From assembly GCA_021299095.1 (NCBI GenBank), contig JAJTFW010000013.1, positions 1 to 59,693 of the forward strand: a stretch of DNA of 59,693 nt. The letters run 5' to 3'. Below the pieces are notes generated by a model. That model was not told the DNA's origin, ran no database searches, and saw nothing but the letters and a program-made list of their open reading frames with translations. The stretch is from Sphingobacteriales bacterium (GTDB lineage: Bacteria; Bacteroidota; Bacteroidia; AKYH767-A; OLB10). How positions within the stretch are numbered: position 1 is the stretch's first letter; every line of letters begins with the position of its first letter. Below, piece by piece: positions 9,718-20,186 of the stretch. The translations under genes and the position numbers were made by a program.

Positions 9718-9987
9718 TTACCAGCTGGCTTTGGTTACACCGGCGATTTTGCCCTCTAGCGCAAGCTTGCGGAACATGACGCGGGAAATGCCGAACTGAC
9801 GGATATAGCCCCGGGGACGACCGGTCAATTTGCAGCGGTTACGCACGCGAATCGGGCAAGAATTCTTAGGAAGCTTTTGAAGAGCGACGTAATCACCTGC
9901 CTCTTTAAGTTGCTTGCGCTTCTCGGCGTATTTCTCGACTAAACGAATGCGCTTGAGTTCGCGCGCTTTGATCGATTCTTTTGACAT
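9718..9987 (-). CDS. rpsN: 30S ribosomal protein S14 (zinc-free long form)
   Basis: The 89-residue product is the long S14 form without the CXXC pairs of the short zinc-binding type. It has the family core [20 protein letters not shown] and the terminal [12 protein letters not shown]14 sits in the small-subunit head next to S3 and S10. It is 9 bases after rplE. Confidence 0.98.
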   Translation of the reverse strand: MSKESIKARELKRIRLVEKYAEKRKQLKEAGDYVALQKLPKNSCPIRVRNRCKLTGRPRGYIRQFGISRVMFRKLALEGKIAGVTKASW

Positions 9988-9996
9988 CGTTCGGGA

Positions 9997-10554
9997 TTAT
10001 TTGTTCTGGTTCCGGAATGGGATACCGAATGCTTTGAGAAGTTCCATCGCCTCGGCGTCCTTGGTGGCGGTGGTTACGAATGTGATATCCATACCCTGAA
10101 TCTTGCTCACCTTGTCGATGTCGATTTCAGGGAAGATGATTTGTTCTGTGATTCCAAGCGTGTAGTTTCCACGGCCATCAAATCCCTTGTCATTTACTCC
10201 GCGGAAATCACGGATTCGGGGAAGGGCAACTGCAATCAGACGATCGAGGAATTCATACATGCGGTCTCCGCGAAGAGTCACACGAGCTCCGATTGGAACT
10301 CCAGCACGAAGCTTGAAGTTTGAAATATCCTTGCGGGACTTTGTTGCAACTGCCTTCTGTCCCGTAATGGTTGACATTTCAGTAATGGCCGACTCAATGA
10401 TTTTCTTGTCAGACACTGCGTCGCCAAGACCCTGATTGATACAAATTTTTGTCAGACGAGGCACCTGCATGATGCTCTTGTACTGGAATTTGTCGAGCAG
10501 TGACTTGACCATTTCACTGCGGTACTTCGTTTTCAGACGAGGTTCGTAATTCAT
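9997..10554 (-). CDS. rplE: 50S ribosomal protein L5
   Basis: L5 binds 5S rRNA and touches P-site tRNA from the central protuberance. In 185 residues it shows [16 protein letters not shown] near the start, SKAGVP-like residues in the form [16 protein letters not shown], and the C-terminal [18 protein letters not shown]. It lies between rplX and rpsN. Confidence 0.98.
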   Translation of the reverse strand: MNYEPRLKTKYRSEMVKSLLDKFQYKSIMQVPRLTKICINQGLGDAVSDKKIIESAITEMSTITGQKAVATKSRKDISNFKLRAGVPIGARVTLRGDRMYEFLDRLIAVALPRIRDFRGVNDKGFDGRGNYTLGITEQIIFPEIDIDKVSKIQGMDITFVTTATKDAEAMELLKAFGIPFRNQNK

Positions 10555-10572
10555 AGTTTTTTTCCTCCCCGC

Positions 10573-10899
10573 TTATTTTTTCGTTTTGACATATCGGACA
10601 AGTTTGCCGTCTTCGAGGCGACGACCAACGCGGCCTGGTTTTCCGGATGAAGGATCTACTACCATCAGCTTGCTAATGCGGACAGGAGCCTCCTGCTTCA
10701 CGATTCCACCCTGGGTATTTTGCGCGTTAGGGCGGGTATGCTTGGATACCATGTTTACTTTTTCAACGATGGCTGTACGTTCAGCAGGCATAACTTCAAG
10801 TACTTTACCTTGCTGACCTTTCGAGTCACCACTGATGACTTTCACGAGGTCTCCCTTGCGCACGTGGAGTTTCGGTTGTTTGTTGTTCTTGCGTTCCAT
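10573..10899 (-). CDS. rplX: 50S ribosomal protein L24
   Basis: L24 starts large-subunit assembly and sits near the tunnel exit. The KOW motif is visible at residues 17-40 ([20 protein letters not shown]), followed by [14 protein letters not shown]. The 108 residues are normal for the family. It is only 3 bases after rplN. Confidence 0.98.
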   Translation of the reverse strand: MERKNNKQPKLHVRKGDLVKVISGDSKGQQGKVLEVMPAERTAIVEKVNMVSKHTRPNAQNTQGGIVKQEAPVRISKLMVVDPSSGKPGRVGRRLEDGKLVRYVKTKK

Positions 10900-10902
10900 G
10901 GA

Positions 10903-11271
10903 TTAGAGCACCTCCGGGGCTAAGGATACGATCTTCATAAATTGCTTCTCGCGGAGTTCGCGGGCAACAGGTCCGAAAATACGGGTGCCGCGAAGTTCAT
11001 CCTGGTTGTTCAGAAGAACTACCGCATTGTCATCGAAACGGATGTAGGATCCGTCATCGCGGCGCACCTCTTTACTCACACGGACCACAACGGCCTTGGA
11101 AACGGTGCCCTTTTTCACGTTACCGGACGGCAGAGCGTTCTTCACAGTGACAACAATCTTGTCGCCCAGTGAAGCGTAACGCTTGCCAGTACCTCCGAGC
11201 ACACGGATGCAAAGGACCTCTTTGGCTCCGCTGTTGTCGGCTACTGTAAGCCTTGATTCTTGCTGTATCAT
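10903..11271 (-). CDS. rplN: 50S ribosomal protein L14
   Basis: L14 lies at the subunit interface and forms bridge B8. The full-length 122-residue sequence begins [19 protein letters not shown] and contains [13 protein letters not shown] and the ending [12 protein letters not shown]. It is among the best conserved proteins of the window, placed between rpsQ and rplX. Confidence 0.98.
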   Translation of the reverse strand: MIQQESRLTVADNSGAKEVLCIRVLGGTGKRYASLGDKIVVTVKNALPSGNVKKGTVSKAVVVRVSKEVRRDDGSYIRFDDNAVVLLNNQDELRGTRIFGPVARELREKQFMKIVSLAPEVL

Positions 11272-11316
11272 TTCTTTTCGTTGCTTGGAACGGACCGCTC
11301 GGGTGAGCGGAGTGTA

Positions 11317-11574
11317 TTATTTCGCTTTTTCGACGATTTCAACCAGACGCCAACGCTTTAGCTTGCTCATGGGGCGCGTTTCCATGATCTTGACCGTATC
11401 CCCCATTCCGCACTCGTTTTTTTCGTCGTGCGCCATGAACTTCTTGGTCTTTTTGATGAACTTTCCGTACATCGGGTGCTTTTCACGTGCTTCCACGGAG
11501 ACGACAATGGACTTGTCCATCTTGACGGATGTAACGATTCCTATCCGCTCTTTTCTAAGTGATCTTGCTTCCAT
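11317..11574 (-). CDS. rpsQ: 30S ribosomal protein S17
   Basis: S17 is a one-domain OB-fold protein that binds the 5' domain of 16S rRNA. The 85 residues include [19 protein letters not shown] and the family signature [20 protein letters not shown]. It is 3 bases after rpmC. Confidence 0.98.
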   Translation of the reverse strand: MEARSLRKERIGIVTSVKMDKSIVVSVEAREKHPMYGKFIKKTKKFMAHDEKNECGMGDTVKIMETRPMSKLKRWRLVEIVEKAK

Positions 11575-11577
11575 GGT

Positions 11578-11787
11578 TTAGTTTCCGGCAGCTTGTTGGT
11601 TGTTCATACGGTTGCGAAGTTCCGTCTGGAGACGGGCAATCACCCTGCGTGCAGCGCGAATCTTCATGGGGTTCTCAATCGGAGATACGGCATGCGCCAT
11701 CTTGAGCTTGGTGTAAGCTGCGCGCTCTTCCTTGATTTTCTCGCGAACCTCGTCGGTCGTAAGGTCTTTTACTATGGATTGTTTCAT
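11578..11787 (-). CDS. rpmC: 50S ribosomal protein L29
   Basis: L29 is a small helical protein at the tunnel exit, part of the docking site for trigger factor and SRP. The 69-residue product has the expected two-helix pattern and the signature near IRAARRVIARLQTELRNR. It lies between rplP (12-base gap) and rpsQ (3-base gap). Confidence 0.97.
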   Translation of the reverse strand: MKQSIVKDLTTDEVREKIKEERAAYTKLKMAHAVSPIENPMKIRAARRVIARLQTELRNRMNNQQAAGN

Positions 11788-11799
11788 GATGGTCGCAGG

Positions 11800-12219
11800 T
11801 TATTCATGGTAATCAGGGCGAACAATGAATCGTGTGGTCACGGGCAACTTCTGCGCCGCTAAACGCAAAGCTTCCTTGGCAATACCCATCGGAACACCTT
11901 CGGCTTCGAAAATTACCGTGCCGGGCTTTACAGTTGCCACCCAGAATTCGGGGGCACCCTTTCCTTTACCCATACGTACTTCCAAAGGCTTACGTGTAAT
12001 GGGCTTGTCGGGGAAAATGCGGATCCAGATCTGACCCTCACGTTTCATATAACGGGTCACCGCTACGCGGGCCGCTTCAATCTGACGGGAAGTAATCCAG
12101 CAGGTCTCCAGGGATTTAATCCCGAAGGAGCCAAATGCCAAGGATGTTCCGCGGGTTGCGGTTCCACTGGGCACCATTTTGTGCTGCTTCCTGAATTTGG
12201 TCTTTTTCGGCTGTAACAT
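11800..12219 (-). CDS. rplP: 50S ribosomal protein L16
   Basis: L16 helps shape the A site and is needed late in large-subunit assembly. The 139 residues begin [15 protein letters not shown] and include the signature [12 protein letters not shown] in the form [18 protein letters not shown]. It lies between rpsC and rpmC, as in the S10 operon. Confidence 0.98.
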   Translation of the reverse strand: MLQPKKTKFRKQHKMVPSGTATRGTSLAFGSFGIKSLETCWITSRQIEAARVAVTRYMKREGQIWIRIFPDKPITRKPLEVRMGKGKGAPEFWVATVKPGTVIFEAEGVPMGIAKEALRLAAQKLPVTTRFIVRPDYHE

Positions 12220-12269
12220 GATTCAGCTGCTTTTCGTGTATTCTTTATTCGTCAGTTCTTCAGTTAATA

Positions 12270-13052
12270 TCAATCACGGTTACTTCTTCCGCGTGATCCG
12301 GCACCGCCACGTGGTCCGCGAGGTCCACGGTCGCCACCACGATCACCGCGATCAGAACGTTCTCCACGCTCGCGGGCACCACCCTTCGGTGTGCTTGCAA
12401 TTCCTACGTTCGGCGACAGATCACGCTTACCGTACACTTCACCCTTGCAGATCCACACTTTAATACCGATGATTCCGTAAGTGGTGAGGGCTTCAGCAAG
12501 CGCATAGTCAATGTCCGCACGAAAGGTATGCAGTGGAACGCGTCCGTCTTTGTACTGCTCGGTACGTGCGATTTCCGCACCACCCAAACGACCGGCGCAA
12601 TTCACTTTGATTCCTTCTGCACCCATGCGCATTGTTGAGGCGATGGATTGCTTCATAGCGCGACGAAAAGAAATACGGGCTTCGAGCTGACGGGCAATTC
12701 CATCGGCAACCAGCTGCGCATCAAGTTCCGGACGCTTGATTTCAAAGATGTTTATCTGAACGTCTTTCTTGGTAAGCTTTTTTACTTCTTCCTTGAGTTT
12801 GTCAACTTCTGAACCGCCTTTTCCGATCACAATACCCGGACGAGCAGTGTGAATGGTAACGGTAATCAACTTCAACGTGCGCTCAATCACAATGCGCGAC
12901 ACTCCGCCCTTGGCTAAACGAGCCAGGAGGTATTTCCGGATCTTCTCGTCCTCGACCAGCTTTTCAGAGTAATTCTTACCACCATACCAGTTGGAATCCC
13001 AACCACGGATGATGCCCAGACGATTGCCGATCGGATTAGCTTTTTGTCCCAT
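12270..13052 (-). CDS. rpsC: 30S ribosomal protein S3 with Arg/Gly-rich tail
   Basis: S3 forms the mRNA entry channel with S4 and S5. The 260 residues have the N-terminal domain ([18 protein letters not shown]), the KH domain with [16 protein letters not shown], and the C-terminal domain ending near [11 protein letters not shown]. About 30 extra residues at the C-terminus form a low-complexity tail of Arg, Gly and Asp that E. coli S3 lacks; such tails are common in Bacteroidota. It follows rplV by 5 bases. Confidence 0.98.
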   Translation of the reverse strand: MGQKANPIGNRLGIIRGWDSNWYGGKNYSEKLVEDEKIRKYLLARLAKGGVSRIVIERTLKLITVTIHTARPGIVIGKGGSEVDKLKEEVKKLTKKDVQINIFEIKRPELDAQLVADGIARQLEARISFRRAMKQSIASTMRMGAEGIKVNCAGRLGGAEIARTEQYKDGRVPLHTFRADIDYALAEALTTYGIIGIKVWICKGEVYGKRDLSPNVGIASTPKGGARERGERSDRGDRGGDRGPRGPRGGAGSRGRSNRD

Positions 13053-13057
13053 TATGA

Positions 13058-13483
13058 TCAGTTAGCGGAGTTGTTTTCTGTTACTACGGAATTCTTATTG
13101 TCTACAACCAAGGTAACGTGGTTGGAACGCTTGCGTACACGGTATCCACGTCCTTGAGGAGCAGGGCGCAAACGCTTCACCATGCGTCCACCGTCAACGT
13201 TGATGGTTTTGATGACCAATTCCTGATCTTCCATTCGGCTTCCTTCGTTCTTTGCCTGCCAATTTGCCAGGGCAGAAAGAAGAAGCTTTTCGAGACGACC
13301 AGCAGCTTCCTTGGTGCTCAGTCGAAGAATGGCCAAAGCCATCTCAACACGCTTACCACGAATCATATCGGCAACGAGCCTCATCTTCCGGGGAGAAGTT
13401 GGGCAATCGTTAAGTTTTGCCATGGCCAATGACTTCATGGCCTCCTTTCGCTCATTGGCGACGTTGCGTTTTCTCGCTCCCAT
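13058..13483 (-). CDS. rplV: 50S ribosomal protein L22
   Basis: L22 extends a loop into the peptide exit tunnel. The 141 residues carry the family pattern [18 protein letters not shown] and the tunnel-loop and closing strand [20 protein letters not shown]. It is 2 bases after rpsS and 5 bases before rpsC, so translation is probably coupled. Confidence 0.98.
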   Translation of the reverse strand: MGARKRNVANERKEAMKSLAMAKLNDCPTSPRKMRLVADMIRGKRVEMALAILRLSTKEAAGRLEKLLLSALANWQAKNEGSRMEDQELVIKTINVDGGRMVKRLRPAPQGRGYRVRKRSNHVTLVVDNKNSVVTENNSAN

Positions 13484-13485
13484 GA

Positions 13486-13764
13486 TTATTTCGATCCTTT
13501 GTCTTTACTACCGGAGTGCCCCCTGAACGTACGGGTAGGAGCGAATTCTCCAAGCTTATGTCCGACCATGTTCTCCGTTACATACACGGGAATGAACTTG
13601 TTTCCGTTGTGAACTGCAAATGTGTTACCGACGAAATCCGGAGAAATCATCGAACGGCGCGACCAGGTTTTGATAGCGGCCTTTTTCTTGCCATCACTCA
13701 TCTCAAGTACTCTTTTTTCGAGCTTGAAATCGATGAACGGTCCTTTTTTTAGCGAACGACTCAT
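13486..13764 (-). CDS. rpsS: 30S ribosomal protein S19
   Basis: S19 sits in the small-subunit head and contacts S13. It is 92 residues long with the typical opening [19 protein letters not shown] and the signature [19 protein letters not shown]-like segment in the form [20 protein letters not shown]. It lies between rplB and rplV. Confidence 0.98.
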   Translation of the reverse strand: MSRSLKKGPFIDFKLEKRVLEMSDGKKKAAIKTWSRRSMISPDFVGNTFAVHNGNKFIPVYVTENMVGHKLGEFAPTRTFRGHSGSKDKGSK

Positions 13765-13782
13765 GTGTTGATTGCTGAGGGA

Positions 13783-14607
13783 TTATTTTTTACGACGCTC
13801 GATGATATACTTGTTCGTCGGATTACTCTTTTTACGGGTCTTGTATCCTTTGGAGATGAGTCCCTTGCGTGAACGTGGGTGTCCACCCGAAGCACGACCT
13901 TCACCACCACCCATCGGGTGATCAACTGGGTTCATGGCTACACCACGAACACGTGGACGACGACCGATCCAACGATTACGACCAGCCTTACCTTTACTCT
14001 GTTTATCGTGGTCGGCATTGGAAACCGAACCGATTGTAGCCATGCAGGTAACAAGTACCTTGCGCGTCTCACCGGAAGGCATTTTAAGTACGGCATACCT
14101 GTCTTCACGTGCTGCAAGTTGAGCATATGAACCGGCACTGCGGGCGATTTTACCACCCTGACCAGGACGCATCTCGATGTTGTGAACAGTGGTTCCCAAC
14201 GGAATATCTTTCAATGGCATCGCGTTACCAACTTCTGGTGCCACAGTCGAACCAGAAGCAATGTTTTGACCTACGCGGATGCCGTTGGGTGCAATGATGT
14301 AGCGCTTCTCACCATCCGTGTACTTTACCAATGCGATGAAGGAAGTGCGGTTTGGATCGTACTCGATGGTCTCAACCGTAGCAGGCATATCCATCTTGTC
14401 ACGCTTGAAGTCAATGACGCGATACAGTTTACGGTGACCTCCACCGATGTAACGCATGGTCATTTTACCGGTGTTGTTACGACCACCGCTTCGCTTCAAT
14501 GAAACGATAAGCGACTTTTCTGGCTCGCTGGCCGTGATTTCACTGTAGTCGTTCCGAACCAGATGGCGCTGGCCGGGTGACATTGGACGGATTTTCTTAG
14601 TTCCCAT
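13783..14607 (-). CDS. rplB: 50S ribosomal protein L2
   Basis: L2 is needed for peptidyl-transferase activity and subunit joining. The 274 residues show both RNA-binding domains: [19 protein letters not shown] in the first, and the C-terminal [20 protein letters not shown] with the functionally central histidine, followed by the basic tail. It lies between rplW and rpsS. Confidence 0.98.
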   Translation of the reverse strand: MGTKKIRPMSPGQRHLVRNDYSEITASEPEKSLIVSLKRSGGRNNTGKMTMRYIGGGHRKLYRVIDFKRDKMDMPATVETIEYDPNRTSFIALVKYTDGEKRYIIAPNGIRVGQNIASGSTVAPEVGNAMPLKDIPLGTTVHNIEMRPGQGGKIARSAGSYAQLAAREDRYAVLKMPSGETRKVLVTCMATIGSVSNADHDKQSKGKAGRNRWIGRRPRVRGVAMNPVDHPMGGGEGRASGGHPRSRKGLISKGYKTRKKSNPTNKYIIERRKK

Positions 14608-14619
14608 TGTACTGCCGAA

Positions 14620-14910
14620 TTAGATATTGCTGAAGAAATCGATGGCTTCGCCTTTTTTCAAGGTGACAATGGCCTTCTTGGTGTGCGGGCGATTACCAGT
14701 AACGAAACCGTTTTTTGTGCCGCGCATTTTGGATTTACCACGGTAAATCATCGTGTTAACCGATTCAACAGTCACACCGTACATGGCCTCAACAGCTTTT
14801 TTGATTTCAAGCTTGTTGGACCGCTTGTCTACGATAAATCCGTAGCGGGGCTGCTTTTCGGTGATCCGATTCATCTTTTCGGTGACTACCGGTTTCTTCA
14901 GGATATCCAT
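14620..14910 (-). CDS. rplW: 50S ribosomal protein L23
   Basis: L23 forms the main docking site for trigger factor and SRP at the tunnel exit. The 96 residues run from MDILKKPVVTEKMNRI through the family segment ANKLEIKKAVEAMYGV-like sequence (here SNKLEIKKAVEAMYGVTVES) to a short C-terminus. A 94-base gap separates it from rplD, longer than most gaps in this operon, with no gene in it. Confidence 0.97.
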   Translation of the reverse strand: MDILKKPVVTEKMNRITEKQPRYGFIVDKRSNKLEIKKAVEAMYGVTVESVNTMIYRGKSKMRGTKNGFVTGNRPHTKKAIVTLKKGEAIDFFSNI

Positions 14911-15004
14911 TTTTACTCTATAGGTTTATCGTGCCTATGCACTTAGTTGTTTTGGCCCTTGCGGGGATGAATTACAGAAGAAGGACCAGGCCTCCCCCTG
15001 TGGA

Positions 15005-15634
15005 TTATTTTAAGAGAGTGCTTTCAATAACCGGCAGCGAACCCTCAGTGACAACGATATTTTGAGCGTTAACGATGTCGTAAGTATTTAAATCAGAGGC
15101 TGTTACGACCTTGCTTCGCTCCAAATTTCGGGACGACAAATATACGTTTTTATTCGTTTGAGACACAATGACTAAGGTTTTTTTATCCGCCAACTGCAAG
15201 CTGCGGACCAGGTCAACCATCAATTTAGTGCGGGGCTGGTCGAAATTAAAATCTTCCAGAACCGTGATTGTGTTGGCTTTAGCCTTGTGAGAAAGGGCTG
15301 AAATCCTGGCCAAACGCTTCAATTTCTTATTGAGACTGAAGGAATAATCACGGGGACGCGGACCAAAAATTCGTCCACCACCAACAAAAACAGGGCTCTT
15401 CATGGATCCAGCACGTGCTCCACCGGTTCCTTTCTGACGCTTGAGCTTCTTAGTCGTTCCGGAAACTTCGTTACGCTCTTTCGCTTTGTGTGTACCCTGA
15501 CGCCTGTTGGCTAGAAACTGCTTAACATCGAGGTAAATGGCATGGTCATTCGGATCAATTCCGAAGATCTGATCGTTGAGGCTAGCCTTGCGGCCTGTCT
15601 CCTTTCCGGAGAGGTTGTATACCGATAGTTCCAT
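15005..15634 (-). CDS. rplD: 50S ribosomal protein L4
   Basis: L4 binds 23S rRNA early and sends a loop into the exit tunnel constriction. The loop region is visible around residues 55-95 ([20 protein letters not shown] and [14 protein letters not shown]). The 209 residues fit the family. In E. coli L4 also attenuates the S10 operon; whether it does so here is unknown. It is 2 bases after rplC. Confidence 0.98.
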   Translation of the reverse strand: MELSVYNLSGKETGRKASLNDQIFGIDPNDHAIYLDVKQFLANRRQGTHKAKERNEVSGTTKKLKRQKGTGGARAGSMKSPVFVGGGRIFGPRPRDYSFSLNKKLKRLARISALSHKAKANTITVLEDFNFDQPRTKLMVDLVRSLQLADKKTLVIVSQTNKNVYLSSRNLERSKVVTASDLNTYDIVNAQNIVVTEGSLPVIESTLLK

Positions 15635-15636
15635 GG

Positions 15637-16254
15637 TTATTTCGATACCGTTACGTAAGATCCTTTGTGACCGGGGATAGCTCCTTTGATGAGAAGAAGA
15701 TTCTGCTCGGGCAACACTTTAACTACCTGAAGATTTTGAACCTTGACACGATCAACCCCTTTGTGACCTGCCATGCGCATACCCTTCATAACGCGGGATG
15801 GCCACGAAGAAGCGCCAAGTGATCCGGGGGCACGCTGACGATCGTGCTGACCGTGCGTCTGCCCTCCTACACCGCTAAAATTGTGGCGTTTAACTACACC
15901 CTGGAAACCTTTACCCTTGGATGTACCGACAACCTCACAGAAGTCGCCGTCTTGGAAAATATCACACTTCACGATGTCGCCGGTGTTGAATTCCATGTCT
16001 ACGTCACGGAACTCCATCACCGTACGCTTGGGCGTGGTGTTGGCTTTCTTAAAATGCCCAAGCATAGCCTGGGGCGTATTTTTCTCCTTTTTTTCGCCAA
16101 AAGCGAGTTGTAAGGCGGAGTAACCGTCATTTTCGACCGTTCGTACCTGAGTAACCACACAGGGGCCGGCTTCAACTACGGTGCAGGGGATATTGTTCCC
16201 GTCTGCATCGAAGATGCTGGTCATGCCGACTTTTTTTCCGATGATGCTTGCCAT
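15637..16254 (-). CDS. rplC: 50S ribosomal protein L3
   Basis: L3 is one of the first proteins to bind 23S rRNA, and a long loop reaches the peptidyl-transferase centre. The sequence begins [20 protein letters not shown] and carries the family signature [20 protein letters not shown] in the centre. The 205 residues are normal. It is separated from rpsJ by an unusually long 140-base spacer. Confidence 0.98.
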   Translation of the reverse strand: MASIIGKKVGMTSIFDADGNNIPCTVVEAGPCVVTQVRTVENDGYSALQLAFGEKKEKNTPQAMLGHFKKANTTPKRTVMEFRDVDMEFNTGDIVKCDIFQDGDFCEVVGTSKGKGFQGVVKRHNFSGVGGQTHGQHDRQRAPGSLGASSWPSRVMKGMRMAGHKGVDRVKVQNLQVVKVLPEQNLLLIKGAIPGHKGSYVTVSK

Positions 16255-16394
16255 CTTAACTAAGGATTAGTTGTTTTGGTCTTGTTTATGAATGAGGGAA
16301 CTGTCTGTAATCTGACAGCGACCTGTTAATTCGGATAATGATGTAAAGAACGTTGCTGCTGTGAACGTTTTCTCAGCAGGCACTCACTGGGCCA
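16255..16394 (-). promoter_or_regulatory. Long rpsJ-rplC spacer with inverted repeats, possible leader or attenuator
   Basis: Most gaps in the operon are 2-50 bases; this one is 140. It holds CTGTC-N8-GACAG (16301-16318), two AACGTT copies 9 bases apart (16349-16354 and 16364-16369) that can pair, and a competing TGCTG/CAGCA pair (16354-16378). Alternative pairing of this kind suits a regulated leader, but stems are short and no known r-protein site is recognised. No TAnnTTTG promoter is seen in it. Confidence 0.25.
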
Positions 16395-16700
16395 CTAGAC
16401 TTTGATTTCAACCTCAACTCCGCTAGGCAACTCGAGTTTCATCAAAGCATCTACTGTTTTTGCAGTGGAGCTGTAGATGTCGAGCAATCGCTTGTAGGAG
16501 CAAAGTTGGAACTGCTCACGCGCCTTTTTGTTCACGTGGGGCGAACGAAGTACGGTGTAAATCTTCTTCTCGGTAGGCAGAGGAATGGGTCCACTAACAA
16601 CGGCGCCTGTCGGCTTCACTGTCTTGACGATTTTCTCTGCTGATTTGTCCACAAGATTGTAGTCGTATGACTTCAACTTGATTCGGATTCGCTGGCTCAT
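16395..16700 (-). CDS. rpsJ: 30S ribosomal protein S10
   Basis: S10 belongs to the small-subunit head and, in bacteria with NusB, also takes part in antitermination. The 101 residues start [20 protein letters not shown] and hold the signature [20 protein letters not shown]. It directly follows fusA (38-base gap) with no tuf gene between them. Confidence 0.98.
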   Translation of the reverse strand: MSQRIRIKLKSYDYNLVDKSAEKIVKTVKPTGAVVSGPIPLPTEKKIYTVLRSPHVNKKAREQFQLCSYKRLLDIYSSTAKTVDALMKLELPSGVEVEIKV

Positions 16701-16738
16701 GATATAAGAACGATATTGTTTTTCGGTATTCGGATGAA

Positions 16739-18877
16739 TTAGGCTTTCTCTGCTGCTGCTTTTCCTTTGGTTTTGGCAATCACCTCTTCCGCAATGTTTC
16801 GAGGAGCCTCGGCGTAGTGAGAGAATTCCATGGTAGAGGATGCGCGACCGGAAGTGATGGTACGGAGAGCGGTAACATACCCGAACATCTCAGACAGGGG
16901 AACTTTGGCTTTAACAACCTGCGCACCAGCACGGGAATCCATTCCCTCCATTTGACCACGGCGACGATTCAGGTCACCCACTACATCACCCATGTTTTGC
17001 TCAGGGGTAATCACCTCGAGTTTCATGATTGGTTCGAGCAGAATGGGCTTCGCTTTGGGCAACGCTTCACGGAAAGCAGAGCGCGCGCAAATTTCGAAAG
17101 AGAGAGAATCGGAGTCAACGTTGTGATAACTACCATCAATCAATCGGACTTTCATACCCTGAACCTGGTAGCCCGCCAATACACCATTAACCATGGCAGA
17201 ACGGAATCCCTTTTCTACAGCAGGGATGAATTCACGTGGAATGTTACCGCCAGTGATTTCATTCACAAACTGCAGACCTGCATTCTTATCGTTTACTTCG
17301 AAATCAGTGTCAATCGGGGAAACAACAAACTTGATGTCAGCGAATTTACCACGACCACCAGTCTGCTTTTTGTAGACTTCTCGGTGCTCGTAACTACCCG
17401 TAATCGCTTCTTTGTAGTTAACCTGAGGAGCACCTTGGTTCACCTCCACCTTAAATTCGCGTCTCATCCTGTCAACGATGATTTCAAGGTGCAACTCACC
17501 CATTCCGCTAATGATGGTCTGACCACTATCCTCATCTGATTTAACGCGGAACGTCGGATCTTCTTCGGAAAGTTTTCCAAGAGCAACACCCATTTTATCC
17601 ATGTCAGCCTGAGTCTTCGGCTCAATGGCTAAGCCGATTACAGGCTCAGGGAATTGCATTGCTTCCAGTACGATAGGCGCATTCTCAGCACAAAGCGTAT
17701 CACCGGTTTTTATGTCTTTAAATCCAACAGCTGCACCGATATCCCCGGCACCAATCTCCGGTATCTGATTTTGCTTGTTGGCGTGCATCTGGAAAAGTCG
17801 CGAAATACGCTCCTTATTACCTGAACGGGTATTCAATATATAGGAGCCCGCATCAAGTTTCCCAGAATAGCAGCGGAAATATGCCAAACGACCAACGAAT
17901 GGATCGGTAGCAATCTTAAAAGCCAAGGCAGTAAATGGTTCGTTTACATCGGGTCGACGGGAAACTTCTTCACCGGTATCTGGATTGGTACCAATGATGT
18001 TGTTTTTATCCATCGGAGATGGCATCAGCTCCATAACGTAGTCAAGCATTGTTTGCACACCCTTGTTTTTAAAGGATGAACCACAAACCATCGGAACTAC
18101 CTTGTTATGAATGCATGCCTGACGAAGTGCGGTAAGGATCTCAGCTTCCGTAATGGAATTGGGATCTTCAAAATACTTCTCCATGATTTTTTCATCGAAT
18201 TCCGCACAGGCTTCGAGTAATTTCTCACGGTATTCCTTGGCCTCCTCCAACAGATCTGCGGGAATAGGAACTACTTCATATGTCATTCCCTGATCATGCT
18301 CATTCCATACAATTCCACGGAAGTTGATCAAGTCAACAACACCTTTAAACGTGTCTTCAGCACCGATTGGGATCTGCAGTGGCAATGGATTACCTCCCAA
18401 TACCTCTTTAACCTGACGGACAACATTCAAAAAGTCAGCACCGGCACGGTCCATCTTGTTGACGAATCCGAGACGGGTAACATTGTAGTTGTTTGCAAGA
18501 CGCCAATTTGTTTCAGACTGAGGCTCAACGCCATCAACTGATGAGAACAAAAACACCAGTCCATCCAGTACACGAAGTGAACGATTCACTTCAACCGTGA
18601 AATCCACGTGACCGGGAGTGTCAATGATGTTGATTTTATACTTGTTGTTGCGGTAATTCCAGAAACACGTGGTTGCCGCAGAGGTGATCGTGATGCCACG
18701 CTCCTGCTCTTGGACCATCCAGTCCATGGTTGCCGCACCATCGTGTACTTCACCGATTTTGTGGTTAACACCGGTGTAATACAGAATACGCTCGGTTGTT
18801 GTGGTTTTACCTGCATCGATGTGAGCAGCGATACCGATGTTGCGTACGAACTTGAGATCTTTTACGTCCTGTGACAT
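16739..18877 (-). CDS. fusA: Elongation factor G
   Basis: EF-G drives translocation and, with RRF, ribosome recycling. The 712 residues show the GTPase motifs in order: P-loop AHIDAGKT (18-25), the switch region [19 protein letters not shown] (86-90) and NKMD (140-143), then domains II to V, with [11 protein letters not shown] in domain IV/V and [17 protein letters not shown] near the end. It is the standard-length translocase rather than the shorter paralogues. It lies between rpsG (39-base gap) and rpsJ. Confidence 0.98.
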   Translation of the reverse strand: MSQDVKDLKFVRNIGIAAHIDAGKTTTTERILYYTGVNHKIGEVHDGAATMDWMVQEQERGITITSAATTCFWNYRNNKYKINIIDTPGHVDFTVEVNRSLRVLDGLVFLFSSVDGVEPQSETNWRLANNYNVTRLGFVNKMDRAGADFLNVVRQVKEVLGGNPLPLQIPIGAEDTFKGVVDLINFRGIVWNEHDQGMTYEVVPIPADLLEEAKEYREKLLEACAEFDEKIMEKYFEDPNSITEAEILTALRQACIHNKVVPMVCGSSFKNKGVQTMLDYVMELMPSPMDKNNIIGTNPDTGEEVSRRPDVNEPFTALAFKIATDPFVGRLAYFRCYSGKLDAGSYILNTRSGNKERISRLFQMHANKQNQIPEIGAGDIGAAVGFKDIKTGDTLCAENAPIVLEAMQFPEPVIGLAIEPKTQADMDKMGVALGKLSEEDPTFRVKSDEDSGQTIISGMGELHLEIIVDRMRREFKVEVNQGAPQVNYKEAITGSYEHREVYKKQTGGRGKFADIKFVVSPIDTDFEVNDKNAGLQFVNEITGGNIPREFIPAVEKGFRSAMVNGVLAGYQVQGMKVRLIDGSYHNVDSDSLSFEICARSAFREALPKAKPILLEPIMKLEVITPEQNMGDVVGDLNRRRGQMEGMDSRAGAQVVKAKVPLSEMFGYVTALRTITSGRASSTMEFSHYAEAPRNIAEEVIAKTKGKAAAEKA

Positions 18878-18916
18878 TTTATTCTGAGGGGAGGTGTACT
18901 CTGGAATTGATTTTAA

Positions 18917-19384
18917 TTATACTCGGAAATGCGAGAATGCCTTGTTTGCATCGGCCATACGGTGGGTATCGTCCTTCTTCTTCACGGCAGCACCTTCACC
19001 TTTCGCAGCAGCGATAATTTCACCTGCAAGTCTGTCGGCCATGCTCTTTTCATTGCGCTTGCGAGAATAAAGGATCATCCATTTGATTCCAACGGAGATC
19101 TTGCGGTCTGGGCGTACTTCAGATGGAATCTGGAAGGTGGCACCACCTACTCGACGGCTTTTCACCTCTACTGCTGGCATCACGTTATTCAAAGCGGTCC
19201 TAAAGGTTTCGATTCCATTCTCCTTGGTGCGGTTTTCGACTTTGTCGATTGCATCGTAGAAAATCTGGAACCCCTTGCCCTTCTTTCCAGAATACATAAG
19301 CATATTCACGAAACGGGTCACCATCGGATCGTTGAACTTGGGATCAGGAAGGATGGCTCGCTTTTTTGGTTTGGTCTTCCTCAT
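18917..19384 (-). CDS. rpsG: 30S ribosomal protein S7
   Basis: S7 nucleates assembly of the small-subunit head and lies at the tRNA exit site. The 155-residue product has DPKFNDPMVTRFVNMLMYSG near the start and the VGGATFQIPSEVRPDRK strand in the middle, both canonical. It lies between rpsL (42-base gap) and fusA. Confidence 0.98.
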   Translation of the reverse strand: MRKTKPKKRAILPDPKFNDPMVTRFVNMLMYSGKKGKGFQIFYDAIDKVENRTKENGIETFRTALNNVMPAVEVKSRRVGGATFQIPSEVRPDRKISVGIKWMILYSRKRNEKSMADRLAGEIIAAAKGEGAAVKKKDDTHRMADANKAFSHFRV

Positions 19385-19426
19385 GACTGAGTGGAGATAT
19401 TATTTCGTTGCGTTGGATTTGATGAA

Positions 19427-19831
19427 TTATTTTTTGCCTTTTGTTGCAGGTGCTGCACCCGGCTTCGGACGCTTGGTTCCGTATTTTGAACGTCGCTGAT
19501 TGCGTCCGTCTACACCCGAGGTATCAAGTGCTCCACGGATGATGTGGTAGCGTACACCGGGAAGATCCTTCACCCTGCCACCGCGAATCATGACGATACT
19601 GTGCTCTTGAAGGTTGTGACCTTCTCCAGGTATGTAGGCCGTAACCTCAAACTTGTTGGTCAGGCGAACACGAGCCACCTTCCGCATGGCTGAATTCGGC
19701 TTCTTGGGTGTGGTCGTGTAAACACGGGTGCATACACCGCGGCGCTGAGGACAAGAAGTCAAAGCGGGAGACTTGCTCTTATCAACCAGGGCTTCGCGAC
19801 CCTTCCGGACTAACTGCTGAATCGTTGGCAT
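19427..19831 (-). CDS. rpsL: 30S ribosomal protein S12
   Basis: S12 lies at the decoding centre and controls accuracy. The 134 residues carry [19 protein letters not shown] and [20 protein letters not shown], the two loops at the A site. The lysine altered in most streptomycin-resistant mutants (Lys43 by E. coli count with Met) is present, so the allele looks wild type. It is the first gene of the superoperon, about 60 bases after a consensus promoter. Confidence 0.98.
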   Translation of the reverse strand: MPTIQQLVRKGREALVDKSKSPALTSCPQRRGVCTRVYTTTPKKPNSAMRKVARVRLTNKFEVTAYIPGEGHNLQEHSIVMIRGGRVKDLPGVRYHIIRGALDTSGVDGRNQRRSKYGTKRPKPGAAPATKGKK

Positions 19832-20186
19832 TCTATATGATTTTCAGTTCAATATCAGTATTTTAAGCACACTATACCCCTAAAAAGGGAGTGCAAAGGT
19901 ACATAAGAAATTGATTTAGGCAAGCATGGAAACAATTTATTTATAGCCAGATTCGGTTGGGCCTGAGCGCCTCGTAATGTGAACCGCTATACACTTTTTA
20001 TTAATCTGATAATCAATAATTTATGATTGAATGAATCAACCCGCAGCCAACATCTCATTTTTATAAGGTTCATTATCAATATGTTGAATCCAAAAAGAAA
20101 AATGTGTGATTTCATTTGATCTGGTAGCGTCTTGGGTAATACGGTAAAGTCTGGCCATTACTTTTACGGCAACACGCAGTAGACCC
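19832..20186. other. Divergent intergenic region between rpsL and the CoA-transferase gene
   Basis: This 355-base, A+T-rich region lies between divergently read genes. It holds the rpsL promoter on its left side. No gene, tRNA or clear consensus promoter for the right-hand gene could be seen; TACTTTTA at about 20159-20166 has no TTG at the proper distance. Confidence 0.6.
19894..19923 (-). promoter_or_regulatory. Bacteroidota-type promoter of the ribosomal superoperon
   Basis: On the minus strand TTG (19923-19921) is followed after exactly 19 bases by TACCTTTG (19901-19894). This matches the known Bacteroidota housekeeping-sigma consensus TTG-N19-TAnnTTTG at every fixed position. Transcription would start near 19887, giving a leader of about 55 bases before the rpsL ATG. 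Confidence 0.8.

Noticed and set aside
16817-17539. Plus-strand open frame of 240 codons within fusA
   Set aside because: Shadow of the fusA coding sequence, with no recognisable homology.
20130-20186. Promoter for the CoA-transferase gene at TACTTTTA
   Set aside because: The -7 match is imperfect and the nearest TTG is 24 bases away rather than 19.
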